Below are positions 1 to 10,869 of a stretch of DNA of 64,000 bases, in pieces. Both the position numbers and the translations under genes were made by a program. Source of the stretch: Moniliella sp. 'wahieum' (lineage: Eukaryota; Basidiomycota; Moniliellomycetes; Moniliellales; Moniliellaceae); assembly GCA_003971905.1 (NCBI GenBank), contig RSEE01000050.1, positions 186,001 through 250,000 of the forward strand. Reading direction: 5' to 3'. Positions within the stretch are counted from its first letter, which is position 1; each line of letters opens with the position of its first letter. The notes under the pieces are model-generated. The model was not told the origin of the DNA, ran no database searches, and saw nothing but the letters and a program-made list of their open reading frames with translations.

Positions 1-329
1 ACGAGACGGTTGGACTGGAGTATCGTGCTGTATATAGCTGCTGTCACGACTATCTCAAGTGCGTAGCTTAAAAAAATCTATATATACTAAACGCTCAGGC
101 TGCAGGTGGGCGCCTTGAGCTGGCGGTGGCGTGGGGGGGCAACACTGGCGCCATGCGGGTGGACCACCGGTGGGCCACCGGTGGTTCGCCTATAACCGCA
201 CGCAGCTGCGCCGATGCGCTTGCCTCTCGACTACCACCACCACCGCCACCACCACCGCCTCTCTTCTCTCGTTGGCCACACACTACTACCAGAGCTGTTG
301 CCGTGTGCACGGCTTGTACTAATCACCAT
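1..329. other. window start, no supported gene
   Basis: No coding signal that I trust. The short open frames here are rich in Pro, His and Thr codons that come from a CCACCA-type simple run around 230-260. It may be promoter or the end of a gene cut by the window edge. Confidence 0.4.
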
Positions 330-1010
330 GAATACGTGTGTGCTATCGCCGCCCACTGACGCCCCTGCCGTGCACGCGCCCGACCTCGGTACGTCCACGC
401 CCCCCATGCTGTGATGCCTGCCGTCCTGACTGGCCTGTGCGCAGCCACCGGAACTGAGTCGGCCACGCCTGGCGGCACGGCCTTGCCTGATATCATTTGC
501 GCCAAGATGCCGGTCATACCTCCCGAAGGCGAGTTGAAGATCAACGACGGGGGCGCTTCCAGCGGACGGTCGACGGCGACGGTTTCCCCGGCCAGGTCAG
601 TACCTGCGCTTTGTCCTTATCCGCCCATATACTGACAACGCCTTTAAGCAGGATGATCGGAGAAGGCGCTCAAGTGCTGAGGAAACGACCACGGAACATA
701 TGCAGGCTTGCACACAGATCATCGTTCGCCGTATGGTTGCGGGACTCATTCTCCCTCTCGAACGCGATGACGCTTCGTCCCCACGCCGCAATTGTATGGC
801 TCTTGTATCTTTGCCCTTCGATCCCTATCATCTCCGTGTCCCCATGATGTTTTTGGTCTGCGATTAAACGACGAAGGCAAAGCTTCTGTGGTTGCCGCCG
901 TCCTGAGGCTCCTCGAACAACCTGCCGTTGCCTTGGCGCTCCTCTACGTCTCTGTGTCTAAACAACCATGGCAATGTATGCTTTTAAAGATAATCCACTG
1001 CCTGATCTGA
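330..1010 (+). CDS. possible spliced gene, function unknown
   Basis: Weak candidate. An ATG near 330 opens a short exon. Plausible GT-AG introns follow at about 390-449 (GTACG donor) and 597-650 (GTCAG donor). A last part runs through about 652-1010. Protein-like stretches include EETTTEHMQACTQIIVRRM (about 683-740) and LNDEGKASVVAAVLRLLEQ (about 862-920), but these lie in different frames, so at least one indel or further intron has to be assumed. No domain was recognised. The gene could also begin upstream of the window. Chance open frames in GC-rich DNA remain a real alternative. Confidence 0.28.
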
Positions 1011-1017
1011 TAGCATC

Positions 1018-1090
1018 GTGGCACCCTAGCCACCGCCCTAGCCACCACCTAGCCACCACCCTAGCCACCACCCTAGCCGCCAGCCTAGTG
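1018..1090. repeat. imperfect CCTAGCCAC tandem repeat
   Basis: About six imperfect copies of a unit close to CCACCCTAG, with drifting spacing, in non-coding DNA. A related fragment follows at about 1103-1130. Confidence 0.7.
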
Positions 1091-2370
1091 AAAATATCTG
1101 TGGCTAGCCTTGCCACCAGCCTGCCAGCAAGGCTGCGGACTGTCCGGGGATAGGTGGGGGATAGCTGGGGGGGTAACCTGGGGCCAAGCTGTCGGGTATA
1201 GATTGTCTCGACCTTGGCGACCATCTTGCGCAGCTTTTCTTGTACAGGGTTGTGGCACTTCTAATCATAGACTCACGGTATCAATTTCTCACCTTGAGGC
1301 GAGATCGGCGGCAACGTTGTGACTAGAAATTTCGATTAGCTATGGATGCTTCGTTACGTGTTACGTGGTAACGTTTCACGGTACTAAGCACGGTGAATAT
1401 GAGATTCGAACGGCGACCATTGCGCCCTCCGAGACTGTGTGCACCAATGGGATGTGCGCTTGGCATATTCCCTTTTGGTGCGGAAGGAGAAGGGAAGATG
1501 TGGTTCTGAGGAGAGGTATAGAGGCTGTGAGAAGCGAAGACGTTATATCGCTGAGGGTACCGGGCGCAGAGGGAGTGTACGGGCGGATACTACGAGGGTG
1601 ATGCCTACCATGCAGGGGGGGTGATTGAGCCGCCGTCTGGCATGGTCGCAACGCTTGCTGGGAACAAATTGTGCAGCGGCGCAAAGAACTGTCGGAGATC
1701 TGCCCAGCGGTCTGCTACCGGTGAGGAGGGAGATGGTTGACTAAGGAATGAATTACTGGAGCCTCGGGAAGATCTGCTCCGGAATAAATCGGAGGCGGAA
1801 TGGGCTGGGCCGCAGGTGACGTCCACTCAACAAGAACAGAGGGCAATGGGTTAATGAGGTCGAAGGGGGCTTGCATGTTACACGTTCGGCGTTATGATGT
1901 CACGGGCATTGGTTGCATCAAGCATCGGGCCATCAGGCCATGATGGTGGGGTGTGTGCGTTGGGCTGGGCTGCGCTGGGCGTGTTCGGGCGAGTGTGGCG
2001 TGGGCGTGCGTTTTTCAGCGATAAACGTTAACGTTGAACGTTGAACGTTAAATGTGTGCGCTTTCACGCGGATGGGCTGGCTGGCGGACAAAGAGGAGGA
2101 GAGAGGCAGTAGCTATAAGCGCTAAGCGGCTGCGCTGCCACGCCCTGCCGCCTGCGTGCTCAATGTTGTTAATTTTTGATTCACGCTGCTCCTGGCTGCC
2201 CAGCAGTGCCCGAGTCAGCCGCCCCCAACCAGCGGGTGGGCATTGTCATGTGAAAGCATGCGGCCCCGCCAGTGCCCCCGTGCGTCCGACCCAGCCTCCA
2301 GCCTCAGCGCCCTCAGCGGCAGCGCTCAGGCTCAGGGTCCCGCCCCCACTGGCCCTTGACGGTCTGCTGT
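1091..2370. other. intergenic region upstream of the hydroxylase gene
   Basis: No supported gene in about 1.3 kb. It contains a small cluster of AACGTT/TTGAACGTT units at 2022-2051 and otherwise unstructured GC-rich sequence. Confidence 0.5.
2022..2051. repeat. AACGTT tandem palindrome cluster
   Basis: Four AACGTT cores occur within 30 bp (AACGTTAACGTTGAACGTTG and onward). Each core is palindromic, so the block can pair with itself. It lies about 390 bp upstream of the hydroxylase ATG. Confidence 0.6.
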
Positions 2371-2376
2371 TTCTAA

Positions 2377-2382
2377 TATAAA
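2377..2382 (+). promoter_or_regulatory. TATA-like element before the hydroxylase gene
   Basis: TATAAA within TCTAATATAAACCCCCC, 60 bp upstream of the chosen ATG at 2443. Position and sequence suit a core promoter; there is no experimental support here. Confidence 0.4.
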
Positions 2383-2442
2383 CCCCCCGCTCCTATCCGC
2401 CTCCACCGCCTTCACCGCCTCCACCACGCCCCTCGCTCCCCC

Positions 2443-3687
2443 ATGACGGCTGTCAGCACACCGCCACCCCGCCTGCCAGCGACCCGCTGACCCAGCGGCG
2501 GGCCGCCGCGGCACCCACCAAGCTTACCTCCGAACAGATCCGTGAGGAGGAAAACATGATTGAAATGCGCAAGGCCAGCATGGGCACTCTTCCTTCCGCT
2601 CTCAATGGCGCGCCGACCCCAACGCGCCGCGCAACTGGGCCCCCATCTTTTGATTTGCTCGACGTTTGGCCCCTGGCCGAGGAACGGGTCATTGACCCTT
2701 CCGACCCGGTTCCCTACCTTTCGCCCATTACCCACTTCCGCTGGGCCAGACGCGCGCAGCTGCGCCCATCATCATCCAGTACGCCCTGGCCTACTTGGTC
2801 AATGACGTGCTGTACAAGGGACAAGAGTCGCCTCTCCCGGCGTCTGGATGACCCAGTGGATGGCGTCCTGTTCTACACGGCGTGGTACTACTATCTTGGC
2901 ATTGCGATCATTTGGGAGTGCCGCAGCCTGGGTCGAAAGTGGGGGTACTTTGACTCGTCGGTGCCGCGTGACCAAGTGCCCGATGCGCTGGGCGGCAAGG
3001 TGGCGATGAGTTTGCTGTTGACGGTGATGCAGCGGGTCTTTATGGAGGTGAGACCACGTGGGACTCTGACTCGAAGCCGACGGTGCGCTGGCAACTGCCG
3101 ATCCAGATGGCCGTGTACACGTGGACGTTGGACTTCTACTACTACTGGTACCACCGTGTCATGCACGAGTCGGACTCGCTTTGGCCTTTCCACCGCACCC
3201 CCACCTTGCCCGCCACCCCAACACGCGCTGCTCACCCTCTTTGCCGACGATGAGCAGGAGCTGTTTGATATGGTTGGCATTCCCTTCCTGACGTGGGCCA
3301 CCATGTACCCCATTGCCTTCCTCCGCCCCAACTTCTACGAGTGGTGGTGCTGCAACGCTGCTGGTACGTGTTCTTTGTATTTTTCCTCTCCCAGCGTGTG
3401 TACTGACGTTGTATTCTGTGAACAGTAACCGTGGTCGAAATCACCGACACGCTGGGGTGCGCCTCTACTTCACTGCATTCCAGGCCTTCCCATTCCTGCT
3501 GCAACCACTCGATATGGACATTACGATGGAGGACCATGACATTCACCATCGCCGTGGGTGGAAGCACTCGGGCAACTATGGCAAGCAGACACGCATTTGG
3601 GACCGCATCTTTGGCAGCGTCCTGCCCCGCGACGAGGGCCCCAACTCGAACATTGACCGGAATTTGAAGGTGGACATGTCGTGGTAA
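2443..3687 (+). CDS. fatty acid hydroxylase / sterol desaturase superfamily protein
   Basis: Membrane di-iron oxygenase of the fatty-acid-hydroxylase superfamily (sterol desaturases, C-4 sterol methyl oxidases and relatives), expected in the ER. The diagnostic histidine boxes are visible: HRVMHE at about 3152-3169, a broken HRTHH-type box just after at about 3189-3205, and EDHDIHHRRGW at about 3532-3564, followed by the usual tail ending at 3687. An intron is clear at 3364-3425 (GTACGTG...GAACAG) and joins in phase to TVVEITDT. The gene has several one- or two-base breaks: after PITHFRW (about 2745), before TTWDSDSK (about 3050), in the second His box, and near 3460. The start at 2443 is the first ATG after a TATA-like site, but its frame stops after 15 codons, so another break must lie near 2485. 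The exact substrate cannot be told. Confidence 0.8.
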
Positions 3688-4530
3688 ACAACGCCTACCC
3701 TACCCTATCCATGCCCAACCCCCTCCAAACGCCCCCCCCCATGAATATCCCATCCATTTGAACAACCCCAACCAAAAAAGCAGTGCTGCTGCTGCGGGTT
3801 TGTTGTTGCTTCGCCCCGCTTTGTTTTGTATCCATGCATGATTTGTTTCTCTTCTCGCTAGCCCTGCCACAGTACACATGTTCCTTGGAATCCCATGGTA
3901 CAGACGAAGGATAATGTAGGCAATACAAGGGATGCGTCAGGCTGCGAGAGTGAGAGAGAACAGCGACGCAGCTATTGCGCCATGCCGGATGCGGGGTTGA
4001 ACCGTGTTGACGGTCGGTGCTCGCCATGTCGACGATCGATCCCCATGCACGGTGTACAATGGTGCTGACAATATAAGAACGGACGCGCTACGATGATACG
4101 TTTGACGGACGGATCGGATCGGGGGTCTTTGCTGGCCCAAGCCAGCGACTTTCTTTAGTGGGTTAAGTTCATTGCGGAAAAAAGTGCCACAACATGCCCG
4201 GTGCGTTCCTCGGTGCGTTGCAGTTAGTGATTCAAGGAAGCTCAGTATTCATCCTCCCGAAGCGTGGTCACACCTCTGCCACACCTGCCACCCTTGCATG
4301 CCCATCGAGGCTGAAACCACTGATGGGCACACACGTGGCCCCCACTCCGGACCAGGCATGTGGAGCCCAGAAGAAACCTATTAGCCAAGGACGGTCCATC
4401 AATACGGATGGCGCCACCAACACAAAATAAAATGGATCCAAGGTCGCCTTGAGAGACGGAAACAGAGGCGCGAATGTGTCGATAACGCGGGCAAAGAGGA
4501 ATGGGGAAGGAGAAATGGGAAGAGGGGGGT
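3688..4530. other. intergenic, no gene seen
   Basis: About 840 bp between the hydroxylase stop and the GGAAA repeat. Only short random open frames were seen. The first part probably holds the 3' UTR of the hydroxylase gene. Confidence 0.5.
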
Positions 4531-4800
4531 AGGAGGAAGGAAAGGAAAGGAAAGGAAGGAAAAGGAAAGGAAAGGAAAGGAAAGGAAAGGAAAGGAAAGG
4601 AAAGGAAAGGAAAAAGGAAAGAAAGGAAAGGAAAGGAAAAGGAAGGAAAAGGAAAGGAAAAGGAAAGGAAAGGAAAAAAGGAAAGGAAAAGGAAAGGAAA
4701 GGAAAGGAAAGGAAAGGAAAGGAAAGGAAAGGAAAAGGAAAGGAAAGGAAGGAAAGGAAAGGAAAAGGAAAGGAAAGGAAAGGAAAGGAAAGGAAAGGAA
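4531..4800. repeat. GGAAA pentanucleotide microsatellite
   Basis: About 270 bp of purine-only strand built from GGAAA units, with interruptions GGAAAA and GGAA. Because the unit is five bases long, all frames stay open, so it produces artificial Lys/Glu/Gly-rich or Phe/Ser/Pro-rich open frames on the two strands. These are not genes. Confidence 0.97.
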
Positions 4801-4829
4801 TAATCCATCAACAGGAGGGGATGGGAATG

Positions 4830-4872
4830 ACATGTGGCATGGCACATGGGCACATGGCACATGGCACATGAC
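4830..4872. repeat. GGCACATG short tandem repeat
   Basis: Five or so copies of a CATGGCACATG-like unit directly after the GGAAA tract. NcoI-like CATGG and CACATG words alternate. No gene overlaps it. Confidence 0.8.
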
Positions 4873-4991
4873 ATTTTCCCGCGAGACAAGGGCACAACAT
4901 TGAAGGTAAACAAGGGCATGCCAGCATGCACAAAAACAATTCCGAACAGAACAGAACCAGATCAGGGCAAGGAGACCGGCTCCTCAGTACA

Positions 4992-5018
4992 GGGGGGGAG
5001 GGGGGGGGGGGGGGGGGG
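4992..5018. repeat. poly-G tract
   Basis: A run of G broken by a single A, about 27 bases. Its length is likely to be inaccurate. It could form a G-quadruplex; no function is implied. Confidence 0.9.
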
Positions 5019-5132
5019 TGAACCCATTGTTCAGGGCGAGGAGGCCGGCTGCTCAGGACCCGGGGACGGGAGAGGCGTGGTGTAAGACGAGGCGTGCGGG
5101 GTGGAGAGCGCCTCGTCCACGTGTGCACACTG

Positions 5133-6575
5133 CTACCGTGCGGGACGGCAGCAGGATCCGAGACAGGCTTTCCTCCGCACGCACGTCCGCCGCGGCGTGC
5201 CTACCGAGGCTTGTGTTCGGGCCTCGAATGCCGATCGAATCGGGCGCGGTGGGTGTCGACCCAGCCCCAGACCCAGGCGAGGGGAAGGGCCCTGGGCAGG
5301 CTCGGTGCCCGCCTGGAGCGACGGCTGTGTACCGTGGGTCGTGCCCGTCGGATCGTCAAAGGGGTTGGGGCTACGGACGGAGGTTGCCTCGGCTTGAGGC
5401 GCAAGCGCGAGCGGTTGGGAAGGGTTGCGACGACGTGGCTCCCTTTCCCGACGGACGACGGACAGCTCGACCTTACCGGGCTTTTGGAGTTGCACGCGCG
5501 TCACCATCGCTGGTACGGCCGACAAGCCCGACAGGCCCGACCCGCCCGACAGATGGAGGCGACCGTGCCGATGGACAGGCGATGTGCGTCGGGGACCGGT
5601 AGGCCCAGGTGGGCAGGAGACGCGGTAGAGCGGTTGGCCGGCCCGTTTCGGGGATCGAGGCGTGGTCGCCAAACGGATCGGTCCGCTGGCGTTGCAAAGC
5701 GGGCGAGGCCAACGGCACGCTGAGCACGTTGCGTGAAGCCGGACCGGGCAGGGGAGGAAGATGAGACCGATTGGGGACACGAGTGGTCGTGCGGGAGCGC
5801 ATGGATTGTAGGTCCTCCTCGAGCTCGGTGCGTTCGCTGATCCTGGAAAGGTGGGGGCGGCCGAGTGGAGAGAGAAACGCTTAGTGAGCGGATCGAGCCC
5901 TTGCAATTGCTCTGTCGCTTCCTCGTCAGTGTCAATACGATAGGTGGTCAGGCCATCCGAACGCAGCTCCGTGTACTCGGTTCTTCGTCCAGCTGCACCG
6001 TCGGCACAGAAGAGGGCAGCACCGCTTTCACGACCGAGGGCGCCAAGGTAGCTGAGCGTGGGGCCGGAGAGTGCACATCAGTGCCGGCCGCGGCAGACTC
6101 CGGCACAGCATCGCCCTCGCTAAAGCTGATCCTCTGCTCTGCTGGAGCTGTGGTGGCGGGCGTCTCGACGGGATCGCGTGCGCCCGGCCGAAACTTTTCG
6201 GCGGCGCAGCGCGCAAGCGCGCTTCGTGCGTGCATGGGCCGCAGCCTCTTGGCGACGACGAGACCGGGTTCGGTACACCCAGAAGGCAATGAGGGCCAGC
6301 CCCACCCCCAAACACACCTCCCACGCACCCCCGATCTTGGCACCAGTATCGCTGTGGGAGGAGGCAAGGCAAGTAGTTGTCCTGGCACGACCGCCCGCAC
6401 GAGAGGGCGACGAGCGTTGGACGCAGTTGTCGCATCCGGCGGGACAAACCGGGTGGTAAATCGTGGGGTCGCACGTGCACGAGTCGCGTGGCACAAGGTC
6501 GGGCGCAAGCAATGCGAGGTGGTCGGGGCGCACGGCCAAAAGCACGTGCGATGTGGCAGCGGGGGGGCTGCTCAT
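5133..6575 (-). CDS. putative single-pass membrane protein with Cys-rich ectodomain (Opy2-like?)
   Basis: The start MSSPPAATSH is at 6575. A short extracellular part follows, with closely spaced cysteines (SCTCDPTIYHPVCPAGCDNC, about 6430-6490, and further Cys pairs in a neighbouring frame). A single membrane segment follows (VCLGVGLALIAFWVY, about 6290-6335), then a basic stretch (RTRSRRR) and a long Pro/Ser-rich cytosolic tail. The tail changes frame several times, for example to EQRISFSEGDAVPE (about 6110) and PNPFDDPTGT (about 5340). This layout recalls Opy2, the fungal membrane anchor that recruits Ste50 to the HOG pathway, but I see no decisive motif, so the name is only a suggestion. 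The C-terminal end is uncertain and the frame breaks look like indels. Confidence 0.4.
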
Positions 6576-7329
6576 CGTGCAGAGGGCGAGGGTAAGACGC
6601 GAAAAGCGAGAGACGAGAGGCGAGAGGCAAGACGGGCGAGGGGTAAGGCGAACGCGAAAAAAGAATGGGTGGCAGTCAACACAGTTGAAGAGAGGATGTA
6701 CGAAGGGCGGAAGAGCTGTTGGGCAAGCGTCAAGCTTTGTTGGATGGGGCAAAGGGGGAGAGGAGCGAGGCGAGGCAGTCGGGAGAGTAGAGGGAGTGGA
6801 ACCTTGGCCAGCAAGGCGGAAAGCACAGCTTGTGATGGGGGGAGGGGGTGAAGAGGAGGTGAAGAAGTGAAGAGGTGCAGAGGAGGTGGGGGTTGAAAGT
6901 CGACCAGCGGCGTCGGAGCGCTGGCCTGCGCAGAACGACAGGTGCTACGCAGTCTGGGAGGAAGATCTGCCGAGCTGCAGCACTGGGGACGCGCCAGGCG
7001 GCACAGGGCAAGTGTTGCTCCGCCGTGGCACCCGCCGCCCCGGCGCCAGTGTTGCCACATCGCCCGGCCCTTCCACTCCCCAGTGCGTGGCCTCGGAGCG
7101 CTGAGCCTCAGCGGTCAGGCTTCGCTGGCTGGCCCTGGGGCGCTGACTAGCGACTGAGTACTCCCTCAGTACCCTGGGACAAAACGAGGGTGTCATCTAC
7201 CGGGCTAACCTTGTAGCGCTTTTATTCACCGCACCACCAGCACGTGACCCCATCCCCCTGTTTTGTTGGCCTGCCCCCCCGCTGTGGTGGTCAACACAGG
7301 CCAGCCCCCCTACTCGTAACCAGCACCTG
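6576..7329. other. intergenic, no supported gene
   Basis: GC-rich sequence upstream of the minus-strand membrane protein gene. It should contain that gene's promoter and 5' UTR. No conserved protein signal was found in any frame. Confidence 0.45.
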
Positions 7330-7551
7330 CTACTCCTCCTCCACACAGGCTGCAGCGGCTTGCATACGCACCCTCGAAACAGCAGCAGGGCAATCGTCAA
7401 AATCATCAATCACAGCCTCAGCCAGCCCCCAGCGTGACAACGCGTCTTTGGGAGACTCAGAGGCCGGACGAGATGGCAGAATCGAATCAGACCAGTAGGC
7501 CTGGAACAACAGGCAGAAAAGTATGAGGATGGTTAGGACGGACTGTAGCAT
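7330..7551 (-). CDS. small protein with N-terminal membrane segment or signal peptide
   Basis: A complete 73-codon frame. Residues 2-18 are strongly hydrophobic (LQSVLTILILFCLLFQA), followed by a short acidic, Ser/Pro-containing tail (residues about 20-73). This could be a signal-anchored micro-protein or a small secreted protein. I do not recognise it. The hydrophobic start followed by a mixed hydrophilic tail is more protein-like than neighbouring frames, but the frame is short enough to arise by chance. Confidence 0.35.
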   Translation of the reverse strand: MLQSVLTILILFCLLFQAYWSDSILPSRPASESPKDALSRWGLAEAVIDDFDDCPAAVSRVRMQAAAACVEEE

Positions 7552-8239
7552 ATAGCACTGGGATGGAACGCAAGTAAGCGTTGTCGCCTCATCGTCTCAT
7601 CGCCGCCCGCACCGGACGGTTGTTAGCATGTCGCACCCATAAGCTCCACGTTTTTTCACCGGCACCGCGCCTCTCGTCACCTCGGAGCAAACGACCGTGA
7701 GTGCATTCTCAACGAATGATAGGCCAAAAGGTTGCTCATCGCGTTCAACTTTGTCTGCTCGTACTTGGATATTAAGTTTCGACAGGGGAAAAGGGCCACC
7801 TACGTGCTTTCGGCGTCATACGTGACCTAATTAAAAGACAGTGCCTCGGCGACACTCCATGGGCCCTTGTTTCCATTGGATCCGCGCAGAGTTATCGGAA
7901 TCGGCCGGCATGGGGTTGCGTGGTATGGGAAAAAAAACGGATGCCCCTGTCAGCCACGTTGCTCTCCGACCCAAAGCTTGGTTGTGGGAAGTGGTTAAGG
8001 GCGTTGGACCCATTGAGCCCGGCTTGGAGGAGGAAGGGGGCGCTGAGAGGTTGCAGGCTAGACAGACCGCAGTGACTCACGGGCACATCTCTTCCAGGTT
8101 GAGGAGTCAGTTGCGAATGTGGATCATGAAGGAGAATGTGCGTAGACTGGCCTCTGATTACTGCACCGGTGGATGCCCAGTATGCGTGTCACTTCTCACT
8201 GGGAAGATGTCATTCCACCAGGTCCCGGGGCATGGTCCA
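7552..8239. other. intergenic, no supported gene
   Basis: About 690 bp without a coding signal I can defend. A long plus-strand frame crosses this stretch and the next, but its composition looks like GC-rich noise. Confidence 0.4.
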
Positions 8240-8576
8240 TCAGCTGCTCTTCTTTCCACGACAGTCCAGGGCGGAAGAAGAGAATGCGATATGCGACGAT
8301 CTGGCTGCCTCAATCGACCAACAACTTTCGGCGTCGTACAGAAAGAGGGGATTCGGCGTCCCAGTCTGTTGACTTGCGTCCAGCATCGGACGCCATATGG
8401 GGGTCCACAGCCTGCGGCGCGGGCAGACTCCCGCCTTGCTCGTTGCTCCACGGTTGGACCTCGGGAAGGGGGGTGGGGGGTCGCGGGTGCGAGTATGGCG
8501 GGAGCAGCGGCGTGGTTCCCAGCGCGCGCAGCGAGAGCATGAGAGGGAAACGTTGCACAGACAGACCATCGCTCAT
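8240..8576 (-). CDS. possible small gene, unrecognised
   Basis: An ATG at 8576 opens MSDGLSVQRFPLMLSLRALG, then a Pro-rich middle and an end near DAESPLSVRRRKL (about 8330). A neighbouring frame continues as SIEAARSSHIAFSSSALD to a stop at 8240. Joining the two needs one indel. There is no domain and no homologue that I know. Low confidence. Confidence 0.25.
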
Positions 8577-9033
8577 CGCAATAGTTGGTGGTCATATTCC
8601 GCTTCAAGGGCCCGCCAAACTGGAGCACACATGGCGCAACCGGCAGCAACCATCAGCGCACACAGCACTCAGCACGCGGTGCACGTCTGCTGCGCGTATA
8701 TGGTGCTCCGTAATGCACAACGGGAGAGTAACACGCGGTTACGGCCCCTTCTGGCGGTCGGGGGGCTGGACAAGAGGTGGACGAAGGAGACTCCATGGAC
8801 CGGGGCCTCGAGAGCACTCGTACAGCACGCCTGCAGAAGCGCCCCTTAGCCCACCCAGGTCTGGAAGCTCAGCCTGGATAAGGACAGAGACGCTCCGATT
8901 GGGGGGAAGGTTGCGTCGGAGTTGAACTTGAACTTACGGCAGAGGCGACCCACATCACATGTCACATGCATGTTGTAGCACACACACGCACGTCAGACAC
9001 TGCCCCCGAGCCGCATCGGCGCGTGGGTGTGGT

Positions 9034-9078
9034 TAAGCGCTTCGGCTAAGCGCTTAGCGGCTTAGCTGCGTAGCCGCT
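9034..9078. repeat. TAAGCGCTTA palindrome cluster
   Basis: TTAAGCGCTT, TAAGCGCTTA and CGGCTTAGCTGCG-type words are packed in 45 bp. AGCGCT is palindromic and present twice. It lies about 270 bp upstream of the KH gene ATG. Confidence 0.6.
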
Positions 9079-9242
9079 GAGCCTCAACTTTGACGCTCAG
9101 CTCAGCGCTCAGCGCGCCACATCGGCCTTTTGGCAGCATTTGGGCGACGGGCAGCCGCGCCAGCGCCTCCTCCCTCCTCCACCCGTCCTCCGCCCCCCCG
9201 AGCGCCTCAGCGCTGCTGCTTTTGCCCGCCCCCGTCGCCTCG

Positions 9243-9272
9243 GATCGCGCCTGATCGCGCCTGATCGCGCCT
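9243..9272. repeat. GATCGCGCCT x3 tandem repeat
   Basis: Three perfect 10-bp copies followed by a degenerate fourth (GCTCG), in the probable 5' leader of the KH gene. Confidence 0.8.
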
Positions 9273-9349
9273 GCTCGTCTCCCTGCCCGCCGCTGCGCCC
9301 TCCTCCCCTGCTCACCTCCCCCCCCCCCCCCAGTCCCACCCACAACAGC

Positions 9350-10869
9350 ATGGCGAGCAACCGGCCTCCACCCGCAACAGCCGCCATGCCCCAGCCTCAA
9401 CAGGAGGACCTCCCCTTCCTTCCACTAGCGATGCGCTGCTCCTGACGTGGATCTATCGACGCCGTTGACTCTGCGTTCGCTTGTCTCCTCCCAAGAGGCG
9501 GGCATCATCATTGGTCGTGGCGGACAGCATGTGGCCACCCTGCGGGAAAAGACGGGGGTCAAGGCCGGGATAAGCAAGGCGGTTCCCAAGGCGCATCGTC
9601 CTCACCGTGTCTGGCCGCCTCGAATCGGTTGCCCAGGCGTTTGGGTTGATTGCTCACTCCTTCATCGATCACGCAGCGCAACCCCAGCTTCAACCTCCAC
9701 TCCTTCCAGCGGCCAAGCACCCTGCCCTCCTCCCCCGACTCTCCTTCTTCTACTGCGGCACCTGCATCGGGTCCTGTGCCGCCTTTGTCCCCTGACGTGA
9801 GTGGGGAAGAGACACTCTCTGAGCCCACGCCACAAACGGCGATCGTGCGTATCCTCGTTTCGCATGCCATCATGGGTGCTGTGATCGGCAAGCAAGGTGT
9901 CACGATCAAAGCGATCCAAGAAAGTTCGGGGACAAAGATGGTTGCGACCAAGGAGGCGCTACCCAACTCGACTGAGCGTGTGGTGGACATTACAGGGTCC
10001 GCCGACGCAATCCAAATGGCCGTCTTGGAGGTAGGCAAGTACGTGGCGACCGAATGGGAGCGCGCGCAAGGCGCCGTATTGTTTGACCCGATCCCACTTC
10101 GAGCTTGGGCGCAGGAATGTTCATGCCTCCGATAGGGTATGGTGGGAGGGATCTCAGGCCGCGTCCCTTCCTGCAGGGTGGCGAGTACCCTTGATGGGCA
10201 TGCCCGCCGCCTTTCCGCCAGCGTACGGCATGCCCCTCTCCATCCGTTTGCACCTGGGATGGAAATGCTCGGTGGCCCCATGGCTGCTTCCTATGCCGCC
10301 CACCTGGCCTCGCTCCAGCATCAACGTATTTTTGCCCCCACCGGAATTCCGCTGGGTCGGCCACTTCGCCGGCGGCGGTCGCCACAGCCGCAGCGCAAGG
10401 CGCCGCCGTCGCCCCGGGCGGAGGCTTTGTAGCAGGGGGGGTCACTGGCCAGGGCCCGCTGACTGCTCCCGCGGTGATTGATGCGGCCAACCTGCGGACG
10501 CAAAACATTGCGATTCCCGCCGATATGGTGGGCTGCATCATCGGGAAGGGCGGGTCGAAGATCACGGAGATTCGGCGTCTGAGTGGCTCCCGCATCTCCA
10601 TCGCCAAGGTGGCCTACGACAGTTCGGGCGACCGCCTTTACGATCCAGGGCAGCCCCGTTTCCAACGAAAAAGCCCTCTACTTGTTGTATAACCAGGTAC
10701 GCGCACCGCCCCTTTTGCCTCTTGCCTCCTAGACAACTCGACGGCTGAAGATGGGGAGATGGGAGCTGACTTGTACCGTTTGGATGGGCAGCTCGAAACG
10801 GAAAAAGAAAGACGGCACACGGCAGCGGGCAGCTGCAGCAGCTACAGCGACACAAGACCCGTCCAGTGA
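9350..10869 (+). CDS. triple-KH-domain RNA-binding protein (Rnc1/Pbp2/PCBP family)
   Basis: Binds single-stranded, often C- or U-rich RNA and in fungi acts in mRNA stability and localisation (Rnc1 in fission yeast, Pbp2/Hek2 in budding yeast). Three KH domains are readable. KH1 has the loop GIIIGRGGQHV (about 9498-9530). KH2 has GAVIGKQGVTI (about 9873-9905). KH3 has GCIIGKGGSKI (about 10531-10563). Each loop keeps the GxxG core. An intron at 10697-10791 joins the KH3 end (ALYLLYNQ) to LETEKERR, and the stop is at 10869. Frame breaks fall before KH1 (about 9445), inside KH1 (about 9590), between KH2 and KH3, and in KH3 (about 10640). The first two KH domains are closely followed by Pro/Ala-rich linkers. 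The start is the first ATG of the Ala/Pro/Gln-rich N-terminus, MASNRPPPATAAM. Confidence 0.85.

Larger units (their letters stand above)
8577..9349. other. intergenic and 5' leader of the KH gene
   Basis: It holds a palindromic TAAGCGCTT-type cluster at 9034-9078 and a 10-bp tandem repeat at 9243-9272. A C-rich run lies just before the ATG at 9350. No coding signal was seen. Confidence 0.5.

Noticed and set aside
1395-1425. GATTCGAAC word resembling a tRNA T-arm
   Set aside because: No matching acceptor, D or anticodon stems around it on either strand.
4242-4931. 229-codon minus-strand and 100-codon plus-strand frames across the GGAAA tract
   Set aside because: They are produced by a 5-bp repeat without stops in any frame. 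The translation is a monotonous Phe/Ser/Pro or Lys/Glu/Gly pattern.
7841-8542. 233-codon plus-strand frame
   Set aside because: No domain, random-like composition, and no consistent continuation. The opposite strand has an equally weak candidate.
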